Below the pieces are notes generated by a model. That model was not told the origin of the DNA and searched no databases. It saw only the letters and a program-made list of their open reading frames with translations. A stretch of 64,000 nucleotides of DNA from Alphaproteobacteria bacterium UBA1002 (GTDB lineage Bacteria; Pseudomonadota; Alphaproteobacteria; Rickettsiales; UBA998), in NCBI GenBank assembly GCA_002291845.1, contig DBAU01000034.1, forward strand, positions 9,050 through 73,049, read 5' to 3'. The translations under genes and the position numbers were made by a program. Positions 35,703 to 44,057 of this stretch are shown here, in pieces (position 1 is the first letter of the stretch; the number at the start of each line of letters is the position of its first letter).

Positions 35703-37064
35703 TCAGGGAATGGACGGATAGATTGGGAACCGCTCGCACAACGCCTGCACCTGGGTGCGGACTTGCTGCTCGATGGCGGCGTTATCGTCGGGATTTTTGG
35801 CAAGGCCGTCGACCACATCGGCAATCAGTGTGCCGATCTGGCGGAATTCCGCTTCCCCAAAGCCGCGCGTGGTGCCCGCAGGGGTGCCGAGGCGCACGCC
35901 GGAGGTCACCGCTGGGGGCAGCGGATCAAACGGAATGGCGTTTTTGTTGCAGGTTAGCCCGGCACGTTCCAGGCTCTGCTCGGTAGCGGTACCGGTGACG
36001 CCTTTGGGACGCAGATCGACCAACACGAGGTGGTTATCCGTACCGCCCGAGACGATGTTGAGGCCACGCTGCATCAGCACATCCGCCAGCGCGCGGGCGT
36101 TGGCAATCACTTGCTGGCCGTACGCCTTGAAAGACGGATCCAGCGCTTCGCCATAGGCAACCGCTTTGGCCGCGATCACATGCATCAGCGGGCCGCCCTG
36201 AATGCCAGGAAAGACGGCAGAGTTGATGGCCTGGCCCAGCGTGATATCCTTGCCGGAGGGCGTCTTGCGCACCACTGTGTCGGGCACAGCGGAGAGAATC
36301 ATCCCGCCGCGCGGGCCGCGCAGGGTTTTGTGGGTGGTGGTGGTCACTACATGGGCGTGCGGCAGCGGGCTGGGGTACGATCCGGCGGCGACCAGACCGG
36401 CCACGTGCGCCATATCGACGAGGAACCAGGCGCCGACGGAATCCGCGATTTTGCGGATGCGCGCCCAGTCGATCACACGCGGATAGGCAGAGAAACCGGC
36501 GATAATGAGCTTCGGCTTATGCTCATTCGCCAGCGCTTCGATCTGGTCGTAATCGAGCAGCGCGTCGGATTCACGCACGCCGTATTGCACGGCCTTGAAC
36601 CATTTGCCGGACTGGTTCGGCGCGGCGCCATGCGTGAGGTGGCCGCCTGCCGCCAGCGACTGACCGAGGATGGTGTCCCCCGGCTGCAGCAGGGCGGTGA
36701 ATACCGCTTGGTTCGCTTGAGAACCGGAGTTGGGCTGCACGTTCGCGAAGTGGCAGTCAAACAGTTTGCAGGCCCGTTCGATGGCAAGTTCTTCTGCAAT
36801 ATCGACAAACTCGCAGCCACCATAATAGCGCTTGCCGGGATAGCCTTCCGCGTATTTGTTGGTCATCACCGAGCCTTGCGTTTCCATCACCGCGCGGCTG
36901 ACGATGTTTTCCGAGGCGATCAACTCGATCTGGTGTTTCTGACGGCCCAGCTCTTTAGCCATGGCAGCGGCGATCTGAGGGTCACGCTCGGCAAGGGTCG
37001 CGTCAAAAAAACCGTCCATACGGATGGCGATGTCAGGGGTGTTTTCTTTTTTCTGTGCCAACAT
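35703..37064 (-). CDS. glyA: Serine hydroxymethyltransferase
   Basis: A 453-residue PLP enzyme interconverting serine and glycine with tetrahydrofolate. Motifs: [33 protein letters not shown], the PLP Lys in [16 protein letters not shown], and [12 protein letters not shown]. About 20-25 residues longer at the N-terminus than E. coli GlyA. AAGGA is 8 bases before the ATG. No glycine riboswitch recognised in the 108 bases upstream. Confidence 0.97.
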   Translation of the reverse strand: MLAQKKENTPDIAIRMDGFFDATLAERDPQIAAAMAKELGRQKHQIELIASENIVSRAVMETQGSVMTNKYAEGYPGKRYYGGCEFVDIAEELAIERACKLFDCHFANVQPNSGSQANQAVFTALLQPGDTILGQSLAAGGHLTHGAAPNQSGKWFKAVQYGVRESDALLDYDQIEALANEHKPKLIIAGFSAYPRVIDWARIRKIADSVGAWFLVDMAHVAGLVAAGSYPSPLPHAHVVTTTTHKTLRGPRGGMILSAVPDTVVRKTPSGKDITLGQAINSAVFPGIQGGPLMHVIAAKAVAYGEALDPSFKAYGQQVIANARALADVLMQRGLNIVSGGTDNHLVLVDLRPKGVTGTATEQSLERAGLTCNKNAIPFDPLPPAVTSGVRLGTPAGTTRGFGEAEFRQIGTLIADVVDGLAKNPDDNAAIEQQVRTQVQALCERFPIYPSIP

Positions 37065-37172
37065 TTTAACGATCCTTAAGACTGATTGAAGTAACGAGTT
37101 TGCCCAAATTCCTCAAGATTTCGGGTGTTGGAAGGGCTATCCACACCCCATATATGTTTCACCTGTGGCGTT

Positions 37173-37604
37173 TTAGCCTAATTTTTCGACCCTCCCGCGA
37201 TGACGTCCCTCCGCAAATGAGGTGGAGAGAAAAGCCCGCAAGCAATCTTTAGCGGTTTCCAGCCCGATCAGCCGGGCGCCAAGTGCCAGCACATTCGCGT
37301 CGTTATGCTCCCGTGCCAGACGCGCCATGGTGCTGTTCATGCAGAGCGCCGCGCGGATGCCGGGATGACGGTTGGCGGCAATGCTGATGCCGATCCCAGA
37401 GCCACAGATCACAACGGCCGCCTGTGCCCTGCCACTGCGTAGGGCTTCCGCTGCTTTGGTACCATAGTCGGGATAATCAACGGATGCCTCAGAATCCGGG
37501 CCCAGGTCTAACGCCTTATATTCACCCAGCGTGGTAAGAAAGCCTACCAGCTCCTGTTTAAGCGCATACCCTGCGTGGTCTGATGCAAAAGCGATAACTT
37601 TCAT
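37173..37604 (-). CDS. rpiB: Ribose-5-phosphate isomerase B
   Basis: A 143-residue RpiB: MKVIAFASDHAGYALKQEL at the start, the catalytic CGSGIGISIAANRHPGIRAA, and ARLAREHNDANVLALGARL. I use the ATG at 37604 because an earlier in-frame ATG adds 16 residues not seen in the family. It precedes glyA on the same strand, a common arrangement, with a 108-base gap. Confidence 0.95.
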   Translation of the reverse strand: MKVIAFASDHAGYALKQELVGFLTTLGEYKALDLGPDSEASVDYPDYGTKAAEALRSGRAQAAVVICGSGIGISIAANRHPGIRAALCMNSTMARLAREHNDANVLALGARLIGLETAKDCLRAFLSTSFAEGRHRGRVEKLG

Positions 37605-37672
37605 GGCGCTTATGTAGCAAAGCCCTTGGCGCACGCCTAGTGTTTTCTTCACAAAAACGGCGGTTTTTCTGC

Positions 37673-38227
37673 CTATTCTCTGTAAGCTTCTTGGGTTGGA
37701 CCCTGCTTCAATTGCTCATGGCTCGGTAGTCCCCGCTCCAGGCTAGCGCTAAGCTCCTTCTTGAAACTCTCTACGGGCAAGCGCTCTCCTGCAAAGCAGA
37801 GGCCCTGTAGCAGCCTCTGAATGTCTTCTTCCTTCAACGGGGGCGATGGATTTGGTGTGTCTGGATTGGTTGGGTTCTGCCAGCGGCGTCCCATTTCTTC
37901 AGCAAGCCAGGCGCTCATTGCACGAAACAATCCATCATATGCTTTGCCCGCCTCCTCCTGTTGATTGAGTCGGGTGATGTGGTCTCGGCGCAGCCGATCA
38001 GCCATTTCAGCGCTTTCTTCTCGCTCTCCCGTATCGTAAATCAGTGTGTTGTTGCCTAGGGTATGACGTATTGCCTGACCCAGAAAATATCCAGCGGCTT
38101 GTCTAAAATCCCTCGTCCCCGCCTCCTCCCGGTTCATAACGCCGATAAGATATCTTTTTGCAATATTTTCCGTGTGGCTTGGTTGCCGGGTTTCAGGCGA
38201 CTCTGCGTCAGCAGCAGACATGGACAT
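37673..38227 (-). CDS. Hypothetical protein, 184 aa
   Basis: A hydrophilic, helix-rich protein starting MSMSAADAESPETRQPSHTE, with a central stretch YFLGQAIRHTLGNNTLIYD and a Pro/Asn-rich linker (QNPTNPDTPNPSPPLKEED). No signal peptide, membrane segment or known motif. Upstream of rpiB, divergent from the prepilin peptidase. Base composition is less GC-rich than glyA or rpiB. No family recognised. Confidence 0.6.
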   Translation of the reverse strand: MSMSAADAESPETRQPSHTENIAKRYLIGVMNREEAGTRDFRQAAGYFLGQAIRHTLGNNTLIYDTGEREESAEMADRLRRDHITRLNQQEEAGKAYDGLFRAMSAWLAEEMGRRWQNPTNPDTPNPSPPLKEEDIQRLLQGLCFAGERLPVESFKKELSASLERGLPSHEQLKQGPTQEAYRE

Positions 38228-38350
38228 AATAAAAAGCTTTCAATGAATTAAAACATTATGAACCCGCTAAACTATACCATGCCTTCATGAAGAATTGATG
38301 ACGCCATAGCCATTAGCCCTTCTTTAACCATCGCCTGCGATGCTGCGCCC

Positions 38351-39106
38351 ATGGAATGGCTGGTTATTCTCACGGGTGTTTGTCTGGGGAGTTTTCTCTC
38401 GCTGGTCAGTTATCGTTTGCCCCACGGCGGCAAAATGGCGATGGCCCGCTCACAATGCCCGGTATGCCACACAACGCTCACTCCCCGCGATCTGGTGCCA
38501 GTGTTCAGCTGGCTTGTCCATCGTGGCCGTTGCCGCCATTGTCAGGCTCCGATCTCCTGGCGTTATCCGGCGATTGAGCTAGTGACGGCAGCAGGGTTAC
38601 TGGCGGTGTACATGTCGTATGGGGTATCGCCCCAGGCTGTGTTGTTGATGGTGATGACGCTGGCGTTACTGGTTATGATGATCGTTGATTTTGAGCATTA
38701 TATTATTCCCGATGAGGTCCAGATGACGCTGGCGTTACTGGCGGTGGCCTACCATGGGCTTCTGGGCACACATCCGGCAGAGCCGCTAGCCGGAGCGTTG
38801 CTCGGTGCGCTGATTGGTTGGGGGCTGCAAACAGGTTACCACAGGCTGCGTAAGCGCGACGGGCTGGGTACCGGAGATGTAAAATTTTTGGCGGTTGCGG
38901 GATTATGGCTCGGCGCCATCAATCTCATCCCCCTGTTATTTTTCTCTGGGGTGCTTGGTGTTCTGACGGCCACATTATGGCAATGGCTTCGACGTGGCGC
39001 GTTGTTTCCTTTCGGCCCGGCTCTGGCACTCAGTCTTTGGATATGCGTGCTATGGCCACGCGTGCCGTTTTTCTTTTTTCATTGGCCGGCATTGTTTCTT
39101 GAATGA
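38351..39106 (+). CDS. Type IV prepilin peptidase
   Basis: A 251-residue polytopic aspartic protease that cleaves and N-methylates prepilins. Two CxxC pairs (residues 36/39 and 61/64, in QCPVCHTTL and CRHCQAPISW) mark the methylase half. The catalytic aspartates lie in MIVDFEHYIIPDE (about 113-126) and GTGDVKFLAVAGL (about 173-185). It precedes a secretin gene, pointing to a type IV pilus or type II secretion machine; no pilin or assembly ATPase is in the window. Confidence 0.95.
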   Translation: MEWLVILTGVCLGSFLSLVSYRLPHGGKMAMARSQCPVCHTTLTPRDLVPVFSWLVHRGRCRHCQAPISWRYPAIELVTAAGLLAVYMSYGVSPQAVLLMVMTLALLVMMIVDFEHYIIPDEVQMTLALLAVAYHGLLGTHPAEPLAGALLGALIGWGLQTGYHRLRKRDGLGTGDVKFLAVAGLWLGAINLIPLLFFSGVLGVLTATLWQWLRRGALFPFGPALALSLWICVLWPRVPFFFFHWPALFLE

Positions 39107-39253
39107 CCCATGGCGCAAGGAATTACGGCTGCAATTCCTACAGCGGCAAAATCTGTTTGAAACACGAAACCGCTTATGTTAACGCCTTATTTAGCGAGTG
39201 TATGGTGATTAACCGACTATTAGTTGATTTTTGTTAATGAAAGGCCGTTACCA

Positions 39254-41245
39254 ATGAAGCGCTGGTTTCGCCTTATCCCTGTCTTTGTGTTGATGCTTGG
39301 CTGTGATGGCCAGTGGAATTCTGAAAAAATTGATCCGATTGATCGTAAGCTGAAGCTCGGGCGTGATGATTACCGCGACCTCTATGACGGCAAAACTAAC
39401 AAGGGCAAAAGCGACGCAAAATCCCTGCAGATTTCTCCGCCTGTTCCGGATATCGCGCCCTTGCTTGCTGCCCCGCGGCCGCCAAGGATTGGTAATAGTC
39501 AACTAGTCTCAATTGCGGTCACCGACGATGTGCCGTTGAAAGATGTTCTGGTGGAGTTGGCGCGGCTGGCGGATGTCGACATTGAAATTGACTCTGGTAT
39601 CCGTGGCGGCATCAATTTTCGAGCGAAAGAAAAGCCGTTCAATCAGGTAATTGAGCGCATCGCTTCTCTGGCGGGGCTGCGCTACAATGTACGCAATGGT
39701 GTTCTGCGCGTTGAGCGCGATCTTCCATACGTAGTGAATTATCGCGTCGACTTTCTGAATATGATGCGCAACAGCAGCAATAACATCTCCACGGGCGGTA
39801 TGGCGGCTGGTGGCGGTGGCGCTGCTGGAGGTGGCGCTGCTGCCGGGGGTGCTGCTGCGGGCGGTGGCGCTGCTGGAGGTGGTGCTGCGGGCGGTGGTGC
39901 TGCTGGTGGTGCCGCGGGCGGGGGAGGCGCCGGCGGTGGTGTTGCTGGGGGTGCAGGCGTTTCCACCACGCAAATTCAAGGGCAGGTGATGGATGATTTC
40001 TGGGCGGCTCTGCAATCGGGCATCTCATCCATTTTATTTACACAGGCAAATGTGTTGACCTCTGAAGCCAACAACCCGGATGCAAACGGCCAGTTTGGGG
40101 CGGCCGCGGGTGGGATGGCAGGGGGTGCCGGAGCCGCAGGGCTTGGTGCAGGCATTGCCGGTGTAGGAGCCGGAGGTGGTGCAGGTGCCGCAGGTGGTGC
40201 AGGTGGCGCGCAGGCCGGTGGAATGGGCGGGGCAACGAATATCATGGCGGCGCCAGGCTACTTCATGAATATCAATCGGCAAGCGGGAGTTATCACCGTG
40301 TCCGCCAGCCAATGGCAGCATGAAACCATCAAGAGCTACATCGAAAAAGTACGGTTGAATGCGACGTCTCAGGTGTTGATTGAGGCCAAAATCATAGAAG
40401 TGACGTTAAATGATGAATACGAGTCTGGCATTGATTGGAAGAATATTGATTTGGGCCGCCTGAATGTAGGGGGTGATTTTCAGCTGCAGGAAACCGACAC
40501 AGGCGACTTTATCTCGCTAGCCATTCCAAGCGGAGACATCAACGCACTCGTTACCTTGGTGGAGCAGTTCGGTACCACCCGCACGCTATCGAATCCACGC
40601 CTCAATGCGATTAACAACCAGCCCGCTGTGCTGACCGTCACCCGAAATGAGGTCGTCTTTGATATCTCGGTCCAGCAGGCAACAACAGCGGTCGCTGCGG
40701 GCGGGGCCGCGGGAGCGCTCCCGGCGATTCAACAGCCGACGATCACGGTTTCGCGGCAGTTCATTCCGATCGGCATTGTGCTGAATCTGCTGCCCACGAT
40801 TGATCTGGATACCAATGAGGTCACCATGAATATCCGTCCGACGATTACCCGTCAGGTCGGTTCGCGACAGGATCCTGCTCCCAATCTGGCTTTTGCGGCT
40901 TTATCGTCTGGTGGAGGCTCGGCACAGCAAGATATTCCGCAGAACTTCATTCCGATTATTGAAGTGCGCGAGCTTGATTCGATTATCAAGTCCAAGAGCG
41001 GCGGGGTAATGGTCATTGGGGGACTGATGGAGCAAAGTTCCACCAATACGGATCGTGGCGCACCATGGCTTTCTGATGTTCCGATCCTGGGAAACCTTGC
41101 TAAATCTACCCGCAAAGAGGATATCAATAAGGAGTTGATTGTATTGATACGCGCCACCATTGTGACGCCAAACGGGAACTATCATCCCATCGATCGGCAC
41201 TTGTATGAAAAATTTACCAACGACCCGCGCCCTCTTGCATTTTGA
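39254..41245 (+). CDS. MshL-like secretin lipoprotein with Gly/Ala-rich inserts
   Basis: A 663-residue outer-membrane ring protein. The start MKRWFRLIPVFVLMLGCDGQ has a lipobox (LMLGC), so it should be lipidated. Residues ~70-165 hold an STN/N-domain (DVPLKDVLVELARLADVDIE, YVVNYRVDFLNMMR as in MSHA-type secretins). Residues ~180-236 and ~279-327 are almost pure Gly/Ala. The C-terminal secretin domain begins near residue 370 (SQVLIEAKIIEVTLNDEYES) and includes TRTLSNPRLNAINNQPAVL and VMVIGGLMEQS. Start chosen at the ATG with AAAGG upstream. It exports pili or proteins; the cognate machine is not seen here. Confidence 0.92.
   Translation: MKRWFRLIPVFVLMLGCDGQWNSEKIDPIDRKLKLGRDDYRDLYDGKTNKGKSDAKSLQISPPVPDIAPLLAAPRPPRIGNSQLVSIAVTDDVPLKDVLVELARLADVDIEIDSGIRGGINFRAKEKPFNQVIERIASLAGLRYNVRNGVLRVERDLPYVVNYRVDFLNMMRNSSNNISTGGMAAGGGGAAGGGAAAGGAAAGGGAAGGGAAGGGAAGGAAGGGGAGGGVAGGAGVSTTQIQGQVMDDFWAALQSGISSILFTQANVLTSEANNPDANGQFGAAAGGMAGGAGAAGLGAGIAGVGAGGGAGAAGGAGGAQAGGMGGATNIMAAPGYFMNINRQAGVITVSASQWQHETIKSYIEKVRLNATSQVLIEAKIIEVTLNDEYESGIDWKNIDLGRLNVGGDFQLQETDTGDFISLAIPSGDINALVTLVEQFGTTRTLSNPRLNAINNQPAVLTVTRNEVVFDISVQQATTAVAAGGAAGALPAIQQPTITVSRQFIPIGIVLNLLPTIDLDTNEVTMNIRPTITRQVGSRQDPAPNLAFAALSSGGGSAQQDIPQNFIPIIEVRELDSIIKSKSGGVMVIGGLMEQSSTNTDRGAPWLSDVPILGNLAKSTRKEDINKELIVLIRATIVTPNGNYHPIDRHLYEKFTNDPRPLAF
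39799..39966 (+). repeat. Low-complexity GGT/GCT repeat tract in secretin gene (first)
   Basis: Imperfect tandem units such as GGTGGCGCTGCTGGAGGTGG and GGTGCTGCTGCGGGC code for about 55 Gly and Ala residues. Repeat-number change by slippage is plausible because units are multiples of three. Confidence 0.8.
40090..40236 (+). repeat. Low-complexity Gly/Ala tract in secretin gene (second)
   Basis: A second imperfect run (GGTGCAGGTGCCGCAGGTGG type units) codes for about 48 Gly/Ala-rich residues ahead of the secretin domain. Confidence 0.75.
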
Positions 41246-41269
41246 TCAATCCTTCTGAAGGTGCTCACG

Positions 41270-42031
41270 ATGCCAACAATTATACGATTTGTTCTTCTTA
41301 CTGCGATGCGTGACCGCTTGTTTGCGGTACTCGTTCTCCTTTTATTTGTCGGGGTGGGCATCTCAAGCGGACTGGCCAAGACGTCCATGATTGAGCAGCA
41401 TGAAATGATGCTTTCATTCAGTGGGGCGGTGGCAAGATTATTGCTTGCCATAGGCCTGATAGTCTTCGTGTGTTTTCATATTCGTCACTCATTCGACAGT
41501 AAGGAAATAGATGTTTTGCTCTCCCGCCCGATTTCCCGTGCCGGACTGGTCATTGGTTATTGGCTTGGTTTCTCGATGGTCACCGCCGCTCTGGTGGCAA
41601 TCAATGCGGCGGTTCTCTTCTTGCTGAGCCCCCTCAGTGTGACCGGGTTTGCCACCTGGGTTGGAAGCTTGCTTCTGGAGATGTGGCTGGTTGTCGCCAT
41701 CGCCCTTTTTGCCGCCGTCACATTACGCAGCGCTGTTTCTTCCGTGATGGCGAGTCTTGTGTTTTATGTGGCGGGCCGCATGATGGGGTTCTTTCTTGCC
41801 ACCATTCAGTCACGCTTTGTGTTTGAAGAGCCTTGGCTGAATGCGGCAACCAAAGCCATCATTGAAGGGGTTGCCATTATCACCCCGCGGCTTGATCTCT
41901 ACAGCAAGAGCGGGTGGTTGGTATATGGGCCATCCACCGCAGACTGGCAGCTCTTTGTGATGCAGAGTGTCAGCTTTATTCCGCTCTTGCTGGCGGTGAC
42001 GATCCTTGATTTTAAGCGCCGCCAGTTTTGA
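41270..42031 (+). CDS. ABC-2 type permease without adjacent ATPase
   Basis: A 253-residue protein with about six membrane helices. FDSKEIDVLLSRPISRAGLV followed by IGYWLGFSMVTAA is the conserved coupling region of ABC-2 permeases of the multicopper-maturation (NosY-like) type. AAGG precedes ATG 41270. No ATP-binding gene is next to it; the nearest (53721) has its own permease. It sits 24 bases after the secretin and 10 before the TPR-like gene, so the three look cotranscribed. Confidence 0.8.
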   Translation: MPTIIRFVLLTAMRDRLFAVLVLLLFVGVGISSGLAKTSMIEQHEMMLSFSGAVARLLLAIGLIVFVCFHIRHSFDSKEIDVLLSRPISRAGLVIGYWLGFSMVTAALVAINAAVLFLLSPLSVTGFATWVGSLLLEMWLVVAIALFAAVTLRSAVSSVMASLVFYVAGRMMGFFLATIQSRFVFEEPWLNAATKAIIEGVAIITPRLDLYSKSGWLVYGPSTADWQLFVMQSVSFIPLLLAVTILDFKRRQF

Positions 42032-42041
42032 GGGAGTCCTG

Positions 42042-42800
42042 ATGCTGACGACCCGGCAAGGTTATCTCGCTCTCGCAATTATTCTCATGGCTCAGCTTGG
42101 CTTCTGGGCAGATGTGAGAACGCGGCTACCGGATATGACCATTGTGCCGGATGTTCCCGGCAAGGAAGCACTTCAGGTGATGTCCTTCGGTGATGAGGAG
42201 TTTTTATTCCGCACCATGGCCATGCGCCTGAGCAATGCCGGAGATACGTTTGGCCGCTTCACCGCACTATATAAGTATGATCTGCACAAGATCTATTTGT
42301 GGTTCACGCTGCTCGATTTTTTCAATACGCGCTCCGACGTATTGCCAAGTATGGCAGCCTATTATTTTAGCCAGACCCAGAAAGTTTCTGACGTGCGCTA
42401 CATGGTGGACTACCTGTATGAGCATTCGGCCCCTCGCATTCAGGATAAATGGTGGTGGATGGCGCAGGGGGTCTATCTCGCCTCACATAAGCTGAAAGAT
42501 AATGACCTTGCGCTGAAATTAGCTAAACCATTAACTGAGGCGCGGGATGTGCCGCTATGGGTGAATCAGCTTCCGGCATTTATTTATGAAAAGCAGGGCG
42601 AATTTGATGCCGCACTTGCCATTATGGAGAGTATTCTTGAGCACACCCCGGATATTGATCCGGGGGAGTTGCGCTACATGAAGTACTTTATTGATGAGCG
42701 TATTTCCAAATTGGACGAGTTGAGTGAAGAACGACGCCAGCAACTGGATGATGCGGCCCTGCCAGAGCCCTCTGTGATACCCGCTCCTTCGGCACCTTAA
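42042..42800 (+). CDS. Membrane-anchored TPR-like protein
   Basis: A 252-residue protein. An N-terminal hydrophobic segment (GYLALAIILMAQLGFWADV) anchors it; the rest is paired helices resembling tetratricopeptide repeats (WWWMAQGVYLASHKLKDNDL, LPAFIYEKQGEFDAALAIME). The tail is Pro-rich. GGGAGT lies before ATG 42042. Cotranscribed with the ABC-2 permease; its function is not recognised, perhaps an adaptor of the secretin or exporter. Confidence 0.78.
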   Translation: MLTTRQGYLALAIILMAQLGFWADVRTRLPDMTIVPDVPGKEALQVMSFGDEEFLFRTMAMRLSNAGDTFGRFTALYKYDLHKIYLWFTLLDFFNTRSDVLPSMAAYYFSQTQKVSDVRYMVDYLYEHSAPRIQDKWWWMAQGVYLASHKLKDNDLALKLAKPLTEARDVPLWVNQLPAFIYEKQGEFDAALAIMESILEHTPDIDPGELRYMKYFIDERISKLDELSEERRQQLDDAALPEPSVIPAPSAP

Positions 42801-42830
42801 GTGGGTGATCCGCCTTTGCTATCTCGTCAG

Positions 42831-42858
42831 TGGCTTTCTCTCGCGGGGGTGCTATACT
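42831..42858 (+). promoter_or_regulatory. Candidate promoter of membrane AraC-type regulator
   Basis: TGGCTT (42831-42836) and an extended -10 TGCTATACT with TATACT at 42853-42858, 16 bases apart; leader about 30 bases with a GAGGG ribosome site before the GTG at 42896. Confidence 0.45.
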
Positions 42859-42895
42859 CTTTGTTGCGGTTGCGAGAACCTAGAGGGCGCGCACG

Positions 42896-44014
42896 GTGAG
42901 CAGCACCTTGATTACCATTGAGCAAGCAGTGCTTTTAGCTGCCCTAGGGCCGTGTCTTTTTGCTGTGGTATTTCTTCTTCTGGTTTGTCGTCCGCGGGTA
43001 CAGGCTATCGCCCCCTCGCTTTACTTCCTCTCTCTGGCGGCCAGCTTTTCTCTGCCGTTGCTCACGCTTATTGGCTACCATCATGATGTGGGATTGCGCT
43101 TGGCGCTACTGGCGCTAGAGAATATGGCTCCGGCGATCTGCTACCTTCTGGTGCTCGAATTGCTAGAGCGCCGTCAGGTGCATGTTTCGCATTGGCTGAT
43201 TCTTCTTGCGCCGTTGGTGGGGGGATTGCCGTTCGCTTACGGCATGATTTTTGAGGAGAGGGTCTGCCTTCCGGGAGGCTTCTGTGCCGATGGTAAGCCC
43301 CTGATTGCACTGTATCATATTTTCATGACGGCGCTGATTTTTCTGCTGCTGATGGCGCAAGCGTCACGCCGTGAGGCTTTGGCCGTGGGGGACTCCGTGG
43401 AGCGTCGTCACCGCTACTGGCTAATAATGACGCTGATTACCCTGCATTTAGCGCTGCCCATACTAGAGCTCGCGCTCATTGGCGGCTGGCTTGATGCCCG
43501 TAAAGTGGAAGTTCTCTCTATGTTGCTGCGGCTTAGCTTTATCTATCTGGTGTTGACCTCGTTATTTCGTCTATATGGCTCTCCGCTTCAGATTGACCAT
43601 GAACAATTACCAACACTGGCGCGTGCGGGCCGACGCCCCGCGGATGACGAGGCGCTCGCGGAACGCTTGGTTGCTCTGATGCGTCACGAAGCGCCGTACC
43701 GTAAACCCACGTTTAACCGTGAAGAGCTGGCCCAGCTGGCCAAGGTCTCCGAGCAGGCGGTGTCTCGCGTGTTGAATCAACAGATTGGCAAGAATTTTAA
43801 CGAATTTATCAATGAGTTTCGCTTGGAAGAAGCCAAAATCCGCCTGATGACCGATACTGGACCGATTAATGTGGTGGCGTATGGCGTGGGGTTTAACTCA
43901 ATTGCCTCGTTCAACCGCGTCTTTAAGCAATCCACCGGCATGTCACCCACCCAGTTCCGGCAGAAAAACATCGGTCTGATTGCCGATGCGGCGTTCCGCC
44001 CCGCCGAAGGCTAA
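42896..44014 (+). CDS. Membrane-integrated AraC-family transcriptional regulator
   Basis: A 372-residue protein. The first ~220 residues contain about seven hydrophobic helices (for example LLAALGPCLFAVVFLLLV and FMTALIFLLLMAQ). After a polar linker, residues ~265-365 are an AraC/XylS double helix-turn-helix: LAQLAKVSEQAVSRVLNQQI and VAYGVGFNSIASFNRVFKQS, ending TGMSPTQFRQ. The design suggests a membrane sensor acting directly on DNA. GTG start with GAGGG upstream. Targets and signal unknown; the adjacent secretin/permease operon is one candidate. Confidence 0.9.
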   Translation: MSSTLITIEQAVLLAALGPCLFAVVFLLLVCRPRVQAIAPSLYFLSLAASFSLPLLTLIGYHHDVGLRLALLALENMAPAICYLLVLELLERRQVHVSHWLILLAPLVGGLPFAYGMIFEERVCLPGGFCADGKPLIALYHIFMTALIFLLLMAQASRREALAVGDSVERRHRYWLIMTLITLHLALPILELALIGGWLDARKVEVLSMLLRLSFIYLVLTSLFRLYGSPLQIDHEQLPTLARAGRRPADDEALAERLVALMRHEAPYRKPTFNREELAQLAKVSEQAVSRVLNQQIGKNFNEFINEFRLEEAKIRLMTDTGPINVVAYGVGFNSIASFNRVFKQSTGMSPTQFRQKNIGLIADAAFRPAEG

Positions 44015-44057
44015 GACAAGGACTGTCTTTCCGTCGCCGCTATGCTAGTAATACACC

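Noticed and set aside
36800..37064. Extended N-terminus of GlyA as a targeting signal
   Set aside because: The extra 20 or so residues are polar and the ATG has a good ribosome site; a slightly later start would also be ordinary.
36030..37079. 349-codon plus-strand frame inside glyA
   Set aside because: Antisense to a complete serine hydroxymethyltransferase; no recognisable motif of its own.
37065..37172. Glycine riboswitch upstream of glyA
   Set aside because: No tandem aptamer sequence seen in 108 bases.
37653..37668. AAAAAC/GTTTTT hairpin between two minus-strand genes
   Set aside because: The stem is almost only A-T pairs of 6 bases and unlikely to terminate.
39118..39139. 7-bp inverted repeat upstream of the secretin gene
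   Set aside because: AGGAATT/AATTCCT with an 8-base loop and no T-run; could arise by chance.
39799..40236. CRISPR-like repeated structure
   Set aside because: The repeats are coding Gly/Ala tracts without spacers of regular length.
41270..42031. Pairing this ABC-2 permease with the ATPase at 53721
   Set aside because: That ATPase overlaps its own permease gene, 12 kb away; a separate ATPase is more likely.
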